A stretch of DNA of 64,000 bases from Aurantiacibacter suaedae (GTDB taxonomy: Bacteria; Pseudomonadota; Alphaproteobacteria; Sphingomonadales; Sphingomonadaceae). This document shows, one piece after another, positions 29,498 through 37,709 of this stretch. The stretch lies in contig NZ_SKCG01000002.1 in assembly GCF_005434915.1 (NCBI RefSeq), positions 60,852 to 124,851 on the forward strand, given 5' to 3'. The notes beneath the pieces were generated by a model, which did not search any database, was not told the origin of the DNA, and worked only from the letters and a program-made list of their open reading frames with translations. The first letter of the stretch is position 1, and every line of letters begins with the position of its first letter. Made by a program: the position numbers and the translations under genes.

Positions 29498-31063
29498 ATG
29501 ATGCACACCAAGACCATGCTGGCGCTTGCCAGCGCGACCTTTGCCTTTGCCGCGCCTGCTCAGGCGGCCTGCGGCGATCTTGTCGGGCTCGATCTGGGCG
29601 CGGGCGAAGTGACCGCAGCGACCGAAGTTGCAAAGGGTGCCTTCACTCCGCCCAACAACGGCATGGGCCCGCCGCCGGGTGTCGCCGCGAGCCCCTTCGC
29701 CGATGTCCCCGCCTTCTGCCGTGTGGAGATGACGCTCACGCCGAGCAGCGATTCCGACATCAAGAGCGAGGTCTGGCTGCCGCTGTCGGGGTGGAACGGC
29801 AAATATGTCGGCATTGGCAACGGCATCTGGGCGGGCTCGATCTCCTATGCCGAGATGGGCCGCGCGCTGGCTCGCGGCTACGCCACCGCCGCCACCGACA
29901 CCGGCCATGTCGGCAGCGGGATGGACGCGCGCTGGGCCATCGGCCATCCGGAAAAACTCGTCGATTTCGGCTATCGCGCGGTCCATGTAACGACCGAGGC
30001 GGCCAAGCGGATCGTCGCCGCCAACTATGGTGATCGGCCAAGCAAGTCGTACTGGAACTCGTGCTCGACCGGCGGGCGCCAGGGCCTGATGGCGGCCTAT
30101 CGCTACCCGCAGGATTTCGACGCGATCAGCGCCATGGCCCCGGCCAATCCGATGACCGACCTGATGACACAGACCATGTGGCAGGGCTTCCAGCCGGTGC
30201 GGTTCGGGGTGAAGCTGACGCCCGATGTGCTTGGGTTAGTGCACTCGGAAATCCTGCGCGCCTGCGACGGCATCGATGGCGTGACCGATGGGATCGTATC
30301 CTCGCCGCTGCAATGCCGGCCCGACCTTGCGAAGCTGCAATGCCGCGCGGGGCAGGAAGGTGCCTGTCTGTCCACGGGCCAGTATCACGCGGTCAGCAAC
30401 ATGTTTGGCGGCACCCGCGCAAATGACGGCAGCCTGCTGCTGCCCGGCTGGCCCTATGGCTCCGAAATGCAGATGGCGCTGCTGGTGATGGGCGAAGAAC
30501 CCTTTCCCGTAGCGATGAGCTATTTCCGCGATCTCGTTTATGCCGGGAAATCGGATTGGGATTGGAAATCAACCGATTACCGCACCTATACGGCGGATGG
30601 CTTCGCCTACGGCAATGACCTTCTCAACGTGCCGACCGATGGCCTTGGCGCGTATTTCCAGCGCGGCGGCAAGCTGCTGCTTTCGCATGGCTGGTCGGAC
30701 GGACTGATCCCGGCGACAAATACCCTCGCCTTCCACTACGGCCTGTTCAATGCCCTGCCCGCCGCGCAGCGCGACAGCCAGCTCAGGCTGTTCATGGCCC
30801 CGGGGATGGACCATTGTTCGGGCGGCGCAGGGCCGAGCGAGATCGACACGCTGGGCATTATCGACGAGTGGGCGACAACCGGCGCGGCCCCCAACCGCAT
30901 TCTCGCCGACCGCCCGACAGTAGCGCCGACCTTCCCCGGCCAGCCTCCGCAGCCGCCGCGCGAGCCGATGCAGCGCCCGCTCTGCGCCTGGCCATGGGTT
31001 GCGAAGTATGATGGCACGGGTGATCCGAATGTCGCCGCGAGCTTCTCCTGCGCTCTGCCGTAG
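29498..31063 (+). CDS. Tannase / feruloyl-esterase-family protein
   Basis: A secreted serine esterase of about 521 residues. Signal peptide about 1-24 (ends APAQA). The tannase-family catalytic elements are the CSTGGRQG nucleophile with its adjacent Cys near residue 190, SHGWSDGLIPA with the Asp near 395, and MDHCSGG with the His and its paired Cys near 435 (the CS-D-HC arrangement). Enzymes of this family release ferulic or other phenolic acids from esters. It is divergent from the reductase/PQQ operon and shares palindrome A. ATG codons at 29498 and 29501 both follow GGGAGGGAG. Substrate is not proved. Confidence 0.87.
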   Translation: MMHTKTMLALASATFAFAAPAQAACGDLVGLDLGAGEVTAATEVAKGAFTPPNNGMGPPPGVAASPFADVPAFCRVEMTLTPSSDSDIKSEVWLPLSGWNGKYVGIGNGIWAGSISYAEMGRALARGYATAATDTGHVGSGMDARWAIGHPEKLVDFGYRAVHVTTEAAKRIVAANYGDRPSKSYWNSCSTGGRQGLMAAYRYPQDFDAISAMAPANPMTDLMTQTMWQGFQPVRFGVKLTPDVLGLVHSEILRACDGIDGVTDGIVSSPLQCRPDLAKLQCRAGQEGACLSTGQYHAVSNMFGGTRANDGSLLLPGWPYGSEMQMALLVMGEEPFPVAMSYFRDLVYAGKSDWDWKSTDYRTYTADGFAYGNDLLNVPTDGLGAYFQRGGKLLLSHGWSDGLIPATNTLAFHYGLFNALPAAQRDSQLRLFMAPGMDHCSGGAGPSEIDTLGIIDEWATTGAAPNRILADRPTVAPTFPGQPPQPPREPMQRPLCAWPWVAKYDGTGDPNVAASFSCALP

Positions 31064-31083
31064 ACAGAGGGCGGCATGAGGCC

Positions 31084-31140
31084 CGTCCTTCGAGACGGGC
31101 GCTCAGTCTGTGGCTTGGTATTCTCCTCAGGACGAACGGA
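31084..31140. repeat. Family-2 repeat (CCTTCGA ... GGACGAACGGA)
   Basis: Short intergenic dyad beginning CGTCCTTCGAGACGGGCG and ending CTCCTCAGGACGAACGGAGG. Related sequences are at 35281-35306 and 54447-54476. It lies between the convergent ends of the esterase and the Tat-signal gene. Confidence 0.55.
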
Positions 31141-31158
31141 GGAAAGTGGGCAGGTAGC

Positions 31159-31527
31159 TCAGCGCCGCAGCTGCGGCATCAGCACCCACTTCATCGCCTT
31201 GCCCTCGCGCTCGAGCGAGACGCGTTCGTAGCCCGCCTCTCGCGCGACCTCTTCGAGCAGCAGCGCATCGGCCGAACGGCTCACACCCTGCACGATGGCG
31301 GGGCGGCGCGCGAACAGTTCGCGCCCGAAGCGGATGCGGTCGCCTTCGATGGCGATCACGGCGCGGTTCCAGGCCGAACCGGCATCGGCAAAGGCGCGCC
31401 CCTCGGCCAGCGCGGGATCGAACAGCAGCACGGTCTCGTGCCCGTCTTTCCAGCCCTTTTCAGCAGCCGAGGCGGCGGCGGGCAGCGCAGCAGCGGCGGC
31501 GACGAACGAGCGGCGGGTCAGCTTCAC
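31159..31527 (-). CDS. Tat-signal protein of the flavocytochrome operon
   Basis: A 122-residue protein with a twin-arginine signal (MKLTRRSFVAAAAALPAAA, cleavage about ASA-AEK), so it is exported folded. The mature part is about 100 residues with no Cys, haem site or membrane segment, and no family I recognise. GTG start at 31527 overlaps the cytochrome stop (GTGA), so it is translated with the flavoprotein and cytochrome. A role in maturation or electron transfer of the flavocytochrome is plausible but unproved. Confidence 0.75.
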   Translation of the reverse strand: MKLTRRSFVAAAAALPAAASAAEKGWKDGHETVLLFDPALAEGRAFADAGSAWNRAVIAIEGDRIRFGRELFARRPAIVQGVSRSADALLLEEVAREAGYERVSLEREGKAMKWVLMPQLRR

Positions 31528-31982
31528 TGGTCACCCCCATGCGGGCCTGCCGCAAGATAGTCGGCAATCGCCTGCAATTGCTCGTCCGAAACCTCGCCGC
31601 GCGGGATCGCGGGCATGTTGCCGATGCCGTTGCGCGCAGCCAGCACTACGAAGGCAGCCGCCAGATCACCGCGCTTTTCCAGCTCGGCATGCGAGCGGCC
31701 CCGGCGTTCGAGCAGGCCTGTGCCCATGCCGACCGGGCCGTGGCACATCATACACTTCTCGATATAGAGCGCCTCTCCGCCGGTCGCATCGGAGCGGTCC
31801 GCCAGCGTGGTGGGCTTGGGCATACCTGGCGGCGGGGCAGGCTGCGCAGGCGCGGTGTCGGTGGCGGGCACATCCGGTGTTGCGCCGCCCTCCTGCGCCG
31901 CGGCCATGCCCACGCATCCGGCCACTGCCAGTGCGCCTGCCAGAGTGAAGGCGAGCGTTGTCTTTCCGGGCTGCCTGATCAT
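31524..31982 (-). CDS. Cytochrome c subunit of a PCMH/eugenol-hydroxylase-type enzyme
   Basis: A 152-residue exported class I cytochrome c. The N-terminal hydrophobic segment (about 8-30) contains LAVAGC, so it may be a lipoprotein. A Pro-rich linker follows, then a single haem site CMMCH near residue 80 and an axial Met probably in GIGNMPAIPRG. The family and position match the small subunit of p-cresol methylhydroxylase and eugenol hydroxylase, which takes electrons from the flavin. It overlaps the flavoprotein stop by ATGA. Confidence 0.85.
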   Translation of the reverse strand: MIRQPGKTTLAFTLAGALAVAGCVGMAAAQEGGATPDVPATDTAPAQPAPPPGMPKPTTLADRSDATGGEALYIEKCMMCHGPVGMGTGLLERRGRSHAELEKRGDLAAAFVVLAARNGIGNMPAIPRGEVSDEQLQAIADYLAAGPHGGDQ

Positions 31983-33541
31983 TGTCCGCGCTCCTGTGCA
32001 AAGCCTTTGGGCCAGATGCCGCTCTTGCCCGGCGCGATGATCCCGTTGGGATCGAGAGCGTTCTTCACCGTCTCGTTCATGCGCAGCAAAGCGTTGTTAT
32101 TGTAGTCATAAGTGTCAGCCACCAGGTCCATGTAGTCGAGGTGGGTCCGGTATTCGCCGTAGCCCTGCTCCTTCGCGTCAGCCACCAGCGAGCGGAAGAA
32201 TGGATCGATCTTGGCCATGAATTCCGGATCGTCCTTGTTGAACACCATCGCGTTCACGTTGGTAAGGTGCCGTTCGCCAAAGGCGAAGCTGCCCTGATAG
32301 TCGACGCCATATTCCTGATAGCGGGCATAGGTGCGGCGGAACTGCGCCAGCGCCTTGTCGCCATCCTGCTCGATAATCGGCGAGAAGCCGATGTGCCCGC
32401 CGCGCCCGCCATACCAGTTGGCGTTCTGCATCGGGAAGGTGAGCGGCGTGCCGGTCCAGCCGGAATATTCCATCGGCTGCCCCTTCACCCAGCTGGTCGG
32501 CTTGATGGACAGCGGGCCCGCACTGCCCATCGCGTCTTCCAGCACCTTGTAGGCCGCCTTGTTCACGTCCTCGCGGCCATAAAGACGCAAGCTGACGCCC
32601 CACCAGCCGATGTTGAAGCGTTGGCGGATCGCGTCGATCACGCTGTCGTCGAGTGCGCCGGGTTTGTCGGTCCACTCATCGCGCGTGGTCAGGATGGCGG
32701 CGGCGCGCATCCAGTTGCCGATCGAGGGGCTTTGGGTCAGGAGCCGCTCGCGGCGCAGCGGGGCGATGGTGTCGACCATCACCTTCAAGTCTTCCTTCTT
32801 GTCGAACTCGACGTCCATGCCCATCAGGCTTTCGGGCTCGGGCATCAACCACATGCCCATCTTGGTGACGATCCCGAAGTTCGACTGCACGAACATCTGA
32901 TCCCAGCCGGGGCCGAAACCAAACGGATAGGCCTGCCAGGTCGGCGCGTTTGAGAACGCGCCCATTCCGGTGCGCACCACTTCGCCGTTGGCCAGCACCA
33001 CCTCGAGGCCGCAGATGTTCTTCGTGTGCTCGCCATAGGGCGTGTAGCCAACGCCGCGATCGAGCGCGTTGCCCATCACCGAGCCCCACGAGTTGCCGGG
33101 GGTGGAGAGCCAGTAGGGCAGGTTGTTTTTCTGGATATAGTCGTAAAGGTCGTAAAACCCCACGCCCGGTTCGAGCAGCACGGTGCCGAGCTCGGCATCG
33201 AACTCGATCTTTTTCATGCGCGACAGGTCCATCACCACGCTGCCCGCCAGCACGGGGGCGGTGCCGCCGTAGCCGAGGTTCTTGCCGCGCGCGATCGGGA
33301 ACACCGGCAGGCGATACTGGTTCGCCACCCGCAGCACGGCCTGAATTTCCTCCACGCTCTCGGGCGCCACCGCGCCGGAGGGGTGATGGACCGCATCGTT
33401 GACCGCGAACTTGTCCTGATAGGTTCTCCGGTCGAGATCCTCGAAGAAGACCTTCGAGGCACCGAGCAGCGTTTCAAGCTCGGCGCGGGCCTGATCCATC
33501 TTCATGGCGCTGAAGCCGGGTGGAAGTGGGATATCTGCCAT
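31979..33541 (-). CDS. Flavoprotein of 4-alkylphenol / eugenol hydroxylase (VAO/PCMH family)
   Basis: A 520-residue FAD enzyme of the vanillyl-alcohol-oxidase/p-cresol-methylhydroxylase family; the length matches the PCMH flavoprotein. The FAD-binding PCMH domain (about 50-230) has ARGKNLGYGG, the DRGVGYTPYGEH region and the FGFGPGWD stretch. The C-terminal substrate domain runs to GIIAPGKSGIWP, the family ending. It hydroxylates a para-alkylphenol through a quinone methide, giving an alcohol such as coniferyl alcohol from eugenol. Being coupled to a cytochrome c gene, it is predicted to be a dehydrogenase and not an oxidase. The SDR upstream could oxidise the product. Exact substrate is open. 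Confidence 0.88.
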   Translation of the reverse strand: MADIPLPPGFSAMKMDQARAELETLLGASKVFFEDLDRRTYQDKFAVNDAVHHPSGAVAPESVEEIQAVLRVANQYRLPVFPIARGKNLGYGGTAPVLAGSVVMDLSRMKKIEFDAELGTVLLEPGVGFYDLYDYIQKNNLPYWLSTPGNSWGSVMGNALDRGVGYTPYGEHTKNICGLEVVLANGEVVRTGMGAFSNAPTWQAYPFGFGPGWDQMFVQSNFGIVTKMGMWLMPEPESLMGMDVEFDKKEDLKVMVDTIAPLRRERLLTQSPSIGNWMRAAAILTTRDEWTDKPGALDDSVIDAIRQRFNIGWWGVSLRLYGREDVNKAAYKVLEDAMGSAGPLSIKPTSWVKGQPMEYSGWTGTPLTFPMQNANWYGGRGGHIGFSPIIEQDGDKALAQFRRTYARYQEYGVDYQGSFAFGERHLTNVNAMVFNKDDPEFMAKIDPFFRSLVADAKEQGYGEYRTHLDYMDLVADTYDYNNNALLRMNETVKNALDPNGIIAPGKSGIWPKGFAQERGQ

Positions 33542-33553
33542 GATCTAGCGTCC

Positions 33554-34321
33554 TTACTGGCCTGAGGCCCATTGAGTGCGGGCTGGCGGCCGGGCACCGC
33601 CATCGAGCCGCAGCACCTCGCCATTGACCAGCGGGGTGCGGATGAGAAATTCGACGGCGGCGGCGAAGTCTTCGCCGGTTCCCGCGCGCTTGGGGAACTC
33701 GACGTCGCTCAGCAATTCGTCGACCAGATCGGGCGGCAGCATTGCCACCAACGGGGTCGCCATGAAGCCCGGCGCGACGGCGTTCACCCGGATCGCATGA
33801 CGCGAAAGATCGCGCGCCCAGACCAGTGTCAGCTCTTTCAGCGCCGCCTTGGCGGCGGTGTAGGCGCCCATGCCCTCCTGCCCTTCGAAGCTGGCGATGG
33901 AACAGGTGTTGACGATTATTCCGCGCTCGCCATCGGGGCCGCTCGGTTCGTTCGCAATCATGGCATGGCCAACGTGCGCGGCCACATGCGCCGCGCCCAT
34001 CAGATTGATCCCGATCACGCGGGCGAAATCGGCAATATCGCCCGGCCCATCCGGCGTGGCGATAGGGCCGAGGCCGCCCACGCCCGCATTGTTGCAGCAG
34101 ATGTCGATCCGGCCATGGCGCGCGATCACCTCGGCTACGGTCGCCTTTACGCTTGCCTCATCGGATACGTCGCAGGAGATGAAGTCAACCCCAGTGGGCG
34201 CTTCGCCCGCCACATCGCAGCTCACCACGCTAGCGCCCAGCGCCGCGAGATGGGTTGCCGCGCCTGCGCCAAGGCCAGAGTTGCCGCCGGTGACGAGCGC
34301 CACCTTACCTGCCGGATCCAT
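33554..34321 (-). CDS. Short-chain dehydrogenase/reductase
   Basis: A 255-residue classical SDR. It has the NAD(P) loop TGGNSGLGAG at 11-20, CNNAG, and a Ser-Tyr-Lys triad (Ser in NTCSIAS; YTAAK). Pattern and length are near type-2 3-hydroxyacyl-CoA dehydrogenases. It is the first gene of the operon SDR, flavoprotein, cytochrome, Tat protein. It could oxidise the alcohol made by the flavocytochrome. Palindrome B lies 32 bases before its start. Confidence 0.88.
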   Translation of the reverse strand: MDPAGKVALVTGGNSGLGAGAATHLAALGASVVSCDVAGEAPTGVDFISCDVSDEASVKATVAEVIARHGRIDICCNNAGVGGLGPIATPDGPGDIADFARVIGINLMGAAHVAAHVGHAMIANEPSGPDGERGIIVNTCSIASFEGQEGMGAYTAAKAALKELTLVWARDLSRHAIRVNAVAPGFMATPLVAMLPPDLVDELLSDVEFPKRAGTGEDFAAAVEFLIRTPLVNGEVLRLDGGARPPARTQWASGQ

Positions 34322-34352
34322 AGTTCTCTCCCGGTCGCTCAGTTCGCGACTT

Positions 34353-34364
34353 TAACGAGCGTTA
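34353..34364. promoter_or_regulatory. Operator-like palindrome B (TAACGAGCGTTA)
   Basis: Perfect 5-bp arms (TAACG / CGTTA) with a 2-base centre. It lies between the SDR/flavocytochrome operon (32 bases before the SDR start) and the divergent duplicated NTF2-like gene and MFS operon (43 bases before the TTG start). Confidence 0.65.
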
Positions 34365-34407
34365 CTTTTCCTCTAGAGAGGCATTGAGTCAAGAGAGGGA
34401 GAGGAAC

Positions 34408-35262
34408 TTGGCCAGCAGAACCGAACTTTACGCCGTGCTCGACGCCTACCTTGCCGCGCTCGCAGCGCACGAACCGGCACGCGCGCCTTTTGCCGATGGC
34501 GTTTTCAACACCGAGAACAATGTCGCCCTCGCGGTGGGAGACGGGCTGTGGAACACGATCTCTGCGCGCCACCCCTATCAGCTGCGCATGGCCGAACCTG
34601 CTGGCGGGCAGGTTGCAGTGTTCACCGCGGTTGAAGAAACCGATGCGCTGAACCCCTGCTGCATCCGGCTTGAAGTAAAAGACGGAAAGATTACCGGGGT
34701 CGAAACGGCGGTTGCGCGCAACAAGGACGAGGGCTTTCCCTTCGGTCCGCAACATTTCGAGGACAAACCCGAGATGGCCCTGCCCGCTGCGCCCGCCCCG
34801 CGCGATGAGCTGGTGCGCATTGCCGATGGCTATTTCGAAACTATCGAGCGCAACGACGGCACGATCCGCACACGCTTCCACCCGGAATGCAACCGGGTCG
34901 AGAACGGCGTGCAGACCACCAACAATGCCGATTTCCCGCTCCCCATCGCGCGGCTCGGCTGCGAGGAGCAGTTCGCGCTCGGCTGGTATCGCTATGACGA
35001 CGACCTGCGCGCGCGCCGCTTTCCGCTGGTCGATGTCGAGCAGGGGCTGGTGCTGACCTATGGCTTTATCGATCATTCGGGCCGCATCGGCGACTACACC
35101 CTCACCGACGGCACCCCCGCCAGCAGCCCGGTGCGCCGCCCGCATTCGTATTATCTGGCCGAGGCCTTCAAGATCGTCGACGGGGAAATTCGCCAGGTCG
35201 AGGCAAATTTTCTGACCGTGCCCTATCGGATGCCGAGCCCATGGGATGGGCGAACCTGTTAA
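34408..35262 (+). CDS. Duplicated NTF2-like protein (resembles DUF8021)
   Basis: A 284-residue cytosolic protein that appears to be two NTF2-like halves: about 1-130 (TELYAVLDAYLAALAAHEPA, then LEVKDGKITGVETAVARN) and about 135-284 (DELVRIADGYFETIERNDGT, then FKIVDGEIRQVEANFLTVPY). No reaction is assigned. The start at 34408 is a TTG with GGGAGAGGAAC before it; an earlier TTG at 34384 has no site. It is followed by the MFS transporter after 66 bases. Its position next to alkylphenol oxidation genes suggests a role with the same substrates. Confidence 0.75.
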   Translation: MASRTELYAVLDAYLAALAAHEPARAPFADGVFNTENNVALAVGDGLWNTISARHPYQLRMAEPAGGQVAVFTAVEETDALNPCCIRLEVKDGKITGVETAVARNKDEGFPFGPQHFEDKPEMALPAAPAPRDELVRIADGYFETIERNDGTIRTRFHPECNRVENGVQTTNNADFPLPIARLGCEEQFALGWYRYDDDLRARRFPLVDVEQGLVLTYGFIDHSGRIGDYTLTDGTPASSPVRRPHSYYLAEAFKIVDGEIRQVEANFLTVPYRMPSPWDGRTC

Positions 35263-35280
35263 GACAAGAAGAAAAACGAT

Positions 35281-35306
35281 CCTTCGAAGAGCTCAGGATG
35301 AGCGGG
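35281..35306. repeat. Family-2 repeat (CCTTCGA...GCTCAGGATGAGCGGG)
   Basis: Copy of the sequence also seen at 54447-54476 (CCTTCGACAAGCTCAGGATG), lying in the 66-base gap before the MFS gene. Confidence 0.55.
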
Positions 35307-35328
35307 CGAGACGTTTAGGGAGAGAGAA

Positions 35329-36549
35329 ATGACCAGCCGCCGCATCATCGCCCTCGCCTTGCTGGCCGGCGTGTTCATAATGGAAGGCTTCGACATCGCC
35401 GCGATGAGCCTCGCGGTGCCGCGGCTCGAAGTCTCGCTCGGGCTCGATCCTGCCGGCTTCGGCTGGGTCTTCACCGCGCTGCTGGTGGGGCTTGGGCTTG
35501 GCGGCGCGCTGATCGCGCCGCTGGGCGACCGGTTCGGCAGGCGCACGCTGATCGTGCTTGGCTGCCTCGGCACCGGGTTGGCAACGCTCGGCACGGCCAG
35601 TTCGAGCGATATCGAACACTTCCTGTTCTGGCGCACCATCACCGGGTTGGCGCTCGGGGCCTGCCTGCCCAATGTCAGCGCGCTTTCTTCGGAGCTTGCT
35701 CCGCAAAAGATGCGCGCCACGCTGATGGCGGTGGTCTCGGCGGGCATCCCGGTGGGGCTGGCACTGGCCGGACTGATCGCGCCCGAGCTGATCGGGGCCT
35801 GGGGTTGGGAGGGCCTCTTCCTCGTGCCCGGTGCCTTTGCCGTGGTGCTGGCCGCCGCTCTGTTCGTCGCGCTCGAAGGTGGCGCGCCCGCGCGCGAACC
35901 GGCCGACGCTGCTGCGCCCAAGGCCAGGCTGCCGCAGCTGGTGCTGTTCAGCGCGCCGTGGCTGTTCCCCTTCGCAGTGTTCGCCGCGATGCTCGCGTTC
36001 AACGCGCTCAACCTTTACCTGCTCAATTCGTGGCTGCCGACCGTGCTGCCCGGCGCTGGCCTCAGCCTCGACGATGCTGCGCGGGTGGCGGGCGTTGCCA
36101 ATCTGGCCGGGCTCGGCATCGGCATCGGCGCGAGCCTGCTGCTGGACCGCTGGCACAAGGGGCTGACACTGGCGCTGCTGTTCGGATCGATGGCCGCCAG
36201 CTTCGCTGCCATCGCTCTCACCGCACCTGACCAGACGCGCTGGACCCTGCTGCTGATGGTCGGCGTGGGCGGAGCCAATGCTGGCGGCATGGTGCTGCCG
36301 GGCCTGTGCGCCTACCTGTTCCCCGCCCGCCTGCTGTCGAGCGCGGTCGGCATGGGTGTGCTGGTGGCGCGGCTGGGCGCTTTCGCCGGGCCGCCGCTGG
36401 GCGGCGCGATGATCGCCGCCAAGGTGCCCGCGCAGACCTTCCTTGGCGTGGCGGCGATCCCGGCGCTGGTCTGTGTGCTGCTCGCCCTGCTGGTAAGCCC
36501 CGCGCTGCTAGTGCGGCAGCGGGTGGAGCCAGCGGCGGTTACGGCCTGA
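35329..36549 (+). CDS. MFS transporter, aromatic-acid:H+ symporter type
   Basis: A 406-residue major-facilitator protein with 12 predicted membrane helices. The loop-2 motif is GDRFGRRTLIVLG. The first helix carries EGFDIAAMSLAVP, a pattern with the conserved Asp of the AAHS (benzoate/protocatechuate/vanillate) family, and helix 4-5 has RTITGLALGACLPN. It most likely imports a phenolic acid. It is in one operon with the duplicated NTF2-like protein under palindrome B. The stop overlaps the end of the convergent SnoaL gene by 11 bases. Confidence 0.85.
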   Translation: MTSRRIIALALLAGVFIMEGFDIAAMSLAVPRLEVSLGLDPAGFGWVFTALLVGLGLGGALIAPLGDRFGRRTLIVLGCLGTGLATLGTASSSDIEHFLFWRTITGLALGACLPNVSALSSELAPQKMRATLMAVVSAGIPVGLALAGLIAPELIGAWGWEGLFLVPGAFAVVLAAALFVALEGGAPAREPADAAAPKARLPQLVLFSAPWLFPFAVFAAMLAFNALNLYLLNSWLPTVLPGAGLSLDDAARVAGVANLAGLGIGIGASLLLDRWHKGLTLALLFGSMAASFAAIALTAPDQTRWTLLLMVGVGGANAGGMVLPGLCAYLFPARLLSSAVGMGVLVARLGAFAGPPLGGAMIAAKVPAQTFLGVAAIPALVCVLLALLVSPALLVRQRVEPAAVTA

Positions 36550-36988
36550 AGTCGAGCCCGCCGACCCGCTCGGCAAAGCGCCAGCCGTCGGGCGTCAGCA
36601 CGCAAAGGTCGGTGAAGGTGCCGATCAGCGGGCTCTTGGCATCCTGCACCGGCAGGCCGCCGTCGTCCGCTGCATCGCCCATGTAGAGCACGATCACGCT
36701 TTTCGCCCGCGCCGTGGCGGGGCCTTCGACTTCGACCAGCACATTGGCGATGGCATGGCGCTGCGCGCGCGGCTTGCGGGCCAGGAAGCTTTCGAGAATC
36801 GCCGCACGGCCAATCACCGGGTCGCCCCCGCTGGGGCGGCGGAACACCGCATCCTCGGTGTAAAGCCGGGCGCAGGCTTCCCAATCCTGAGCATCGTTGG
36901 CCCAGGTATAGTCGTGAATCAGCCGGGTGACGTCGGCCTCGACAGCGCGGCGGCTGTCTTCGTCCATGCCGTAAGGTGTCTGTGTCAT
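36539..36988 (-). CDS. SnoaL-like protein
   Basis: A 149-residue NTF2-fold protein of the SnoaL_4 type, with the helix DYTWANDAQDWEACARLY, TEDAVFRRP, IGRAAILESF and a C-terminal strand DGWRFAERVGG. Fold relatives include bile-acid dehydratases and ring-hydroxylase beta-subunit-like proteins. It lies 33 bases after the MarR gene on the same strand, probably co-transcribed. It is convergent with the MFS gene. Confidence 0.8.
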   Translation of the reverse strand: MTQTPYGMDEDSRRAVEADVTRLIHDYTWANDAQDWEACARLYTEDAVFRRPSGGDPVIGRAAILESFLARKPRAQRHAIANVLVEVEGPATARAKSVIVLYMGDAADDGGLPVQDAKSPLIGTFTDLCVLTPDGWRFAERVGGLDFRP

Positions 36989-37021
36989 GCCAAGCGACTT
37001 ATCCGCCCGAGGCTTCCGGGT

Positions 37022-37582
37022 CTAGCTTTCCACCGGCGGCTTCGTGCTTTCCAGGAACACCGAATTGCCGTTCTCGTCGGTCGCATCGAGCCGCTCGATC
37101 AGCTTTTCGACGATATCGCCGAATGCCGACAGTTCGGCCGGGCTGATCGCATCGAACAGATAGTTCGCCACCTGCTGGCTCTGCGGCTTCATCAACTTGT
37201 AGAGCCGCTCGCCCTCTTCGGTCAGACTGAGCCACTTGCGCCGCCTGTTCGCTTCGTCGACCGTGACGGTGATCCGGCCGTGACGCTCAAGCGTTGCCAC
37301 CGCGCGCGAGATGCTCATCGCATTCACCCCGGTCATTTCGGCGACCTCGTGGCTGGCCGTGCGGCCCAGCGCGCCGATGCTCATCAGCAGGCGAAACTCG
37401 TTAAGGCTGATGCGATAGCGGTGTGAAAGATGGGTACTGAACGGAGCCATCAGCCGGTTGGTGAGTTTCAACAGCCGGTGCAGCATCGCGACTTCCTCGC
37501 TATCGGCGGGGCTCGCGCGCGGCCCTTTTTCCGCCGCTGCGGTCAAGCCCGTGGCCACTACCCCTTGCCTATCTATTTCCAA
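37022..37582 (-). CDS. MarR-family transcriptional regulator
   Basis: A 186-residue winged-helix regulator. The MarR fold is plain from about residue 35: SLNEFRLLMSIGALG, then the recognition helix VAEMTGVNAMSISRAVATLE, the wing ITVTVDEANRRRKWLSLTEE, and a C-terminal dimer helix. The preferred start is TTG at 37582, with AAGGAA six bases before it. An upstream ATG at 37678 would place palindrome C inside the gene and remove the divergent promoter. It is divergent from the oxygenase at 37710, which is classic autoregulator placement. The ligand is probably an aromatic acid or its CoA ester. Confidence 0.87.
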   Translation of the reverse strand: MEIDRQGVVATGLTAAAEKGPRASPADSEEVAMLHRLLKLTNRLMAPFSTHLSHRYRISLNEFRLLMSIGALGRTASHEVAEMTGVNAMSISRAVATLERHGRITVTVDEANRRRKWLSLTEEGERLYKLMKPQSQQVANYLFDAISPAELSAFGDIVEKLIERLDATDENGNSVFLESTKPPVES

Positions 37583-37653
37583 CGCATTTTCCTTCTGCGG
37601 CTCACAGTTATTTTCCCTGCCAGCACCTGACAGAGGGCCCTTTCCCTCGACCG

Positions 37654-37665
37654 TAACAGTCGTTA
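37654..37665. promoter_or_regulatory. Operator-like palindrome C (TAACAGTCGTTA)
   Basis: Copy of the TAACNNNNGTTA dyad in the promoter between the MarR gene (71 bases before its TTG) and the carotenoid-oxygenase-family gene (44 bases before its GTG). This makes the MarR protein the best candidate for binding all four copies. Confidence 0.65.
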
Positions 37666-37709
37666 GCGTTGCCGCCAAGAATCAGCACGACAGTTTTGGG
37701 AGTAACGAC

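Noticed and set aside
37458..37709. N-terminal extension of the second oxygenase by 84 residues
   Set aside because: It would overlap the MarR gene and palindrome C; a GTG at 37710 with GGGAG upstream gives the family's normal start.
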